Below the pieces are notes generated by a model. It did not search any database and was not told where the DNA came from. It saw only the letters and a list, made by a program, of their open reading frames with translations. A stretch of 50,246 nucleotides of DNA from JAFARZ01 sp035651595 (lineage in GTDB: Bacteria; Actinomycetota; Actinomycetes; Streptosporangiales; Streptosporangiaceae): the NCBI GenBank assembly GCA_035651595.1, contig DASRFJ010000198.1, forward strand, positions 1 to 50,246, given 5' to 3'. A program made the translations under genes and the position numbers. Of the stretch, positions 50,208 to 50,246 are shown piece by piece; position 1 is the first letter of the stretch; each line of letters starts with the position of its first letter.

Positions 50208-50246
50208 TACGCGGACACCAGCGCTCGGATGCTCTCCTTGAGCGAG
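50208..50246 (-). CDS. Possible 3' end of a leftward gene, cut by the window edge
   Basis: The minus strand from the edge reads SLKESIRALVSA and then a TAG at 50208-50210. The amphipathic ending is gene-like, but twelve residues are too few for an assignment. Confidence 0.3.

Noticed and set aside
1..50246. tRNA, rRNA or CRISPR loci
   Set aside because: I found no cloverleaf-like sequence, rRNA segment or spaced repeat array in the intergenic regions; this was by eye and a tRNAscan-type search would be decisive.

Overview
The window is very GC-rich, densely packed actinobacterial chromosome. Many genes start at GTG, and 4-bp GTGA or ATGA overlaps are common. Several families point to a mycelium-forming actinomycete: a PF04672 S-adenosyl methyltransferase, a GPP34 protein, STAS and two-component regulators, chaplin-like secreted proteins next to a class E/F-type sortase, and the conserved ferredoxin / dapC / dapD / LOG / folP-like / DivIVA-like / tag neighbourhood. 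I cannot name the species. The surface proteins are not close to textbook Streptomyces chaplins, so a non-Streptomyces filamentous lineage is likely (inference).

Layout. 1-2.5 kb: ddaH-rocD arginine/ornithine catabolism; the rocD frame runs on into a dispersed repeat. 2.6-6.9 kb: methyltransferase, ArsR-like regulator divergent from an amidohydrolase, secreted TAP-type hydrolase. 6.9-7.6 kb: non-coding region holding a ~344-bp MITE-like element. 7.6-17 kb: STAS protein, ferredoxin-dapC, dapD, LOG protein, a GPP34-permease-acetyltransferase operon, DHPS-like remnant, DivIVA-like protein and 3-methyladenine glycosylase. 17.2-22.3 kb: a surface module (Gly/Leu-repeat protein, degenerate PfkB protein, sortase, two chaplin-like proteins, another secreted protein). 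23.6-29 kb: ABC exporter with TetR regulator, then a LysR gene leading into an orphan NaeI-type restriction endonuclease. 29-37 kb: MMPL transporter divergent from a metallo-beta-lactamase-fold protein, an AbiEi-like/DUF559 protein, a two-component system, a dimethylformamidase-like lipoprotein, and an Lrp regulator. 37.2-41.6 kb: a small membrane protein, a KimA-like permease, a short-chain dehydrogenase lacking the catalytic Tyr, a DCC thioredoxin-like protein and a membrane protein. 41.7-49.9 kb: a complete four-gene Wadjet-type SMC defence operon (TIGR02677/02678/02680/02679).

Two genome-defence elements therefore lie in the window: the Wadjet operon, expected to cleave circular plasmid DNA, and a NaeI-like nuclease with no methyltransferase beside it. 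Threaded through the intergenic spaces is a palindromic repeat family: three solo 53-bp palindromes at 23.2, 39.5 and 50.1 kb, and a longer element at 7.1-7.45 kb whose ends carry the same sequence and whose interior is another long hairpin. A diverged copy of the interior plus one end sits at 0.1-0.28 kb inside the rocD frame. This repeat family is the least explained signal in the window.
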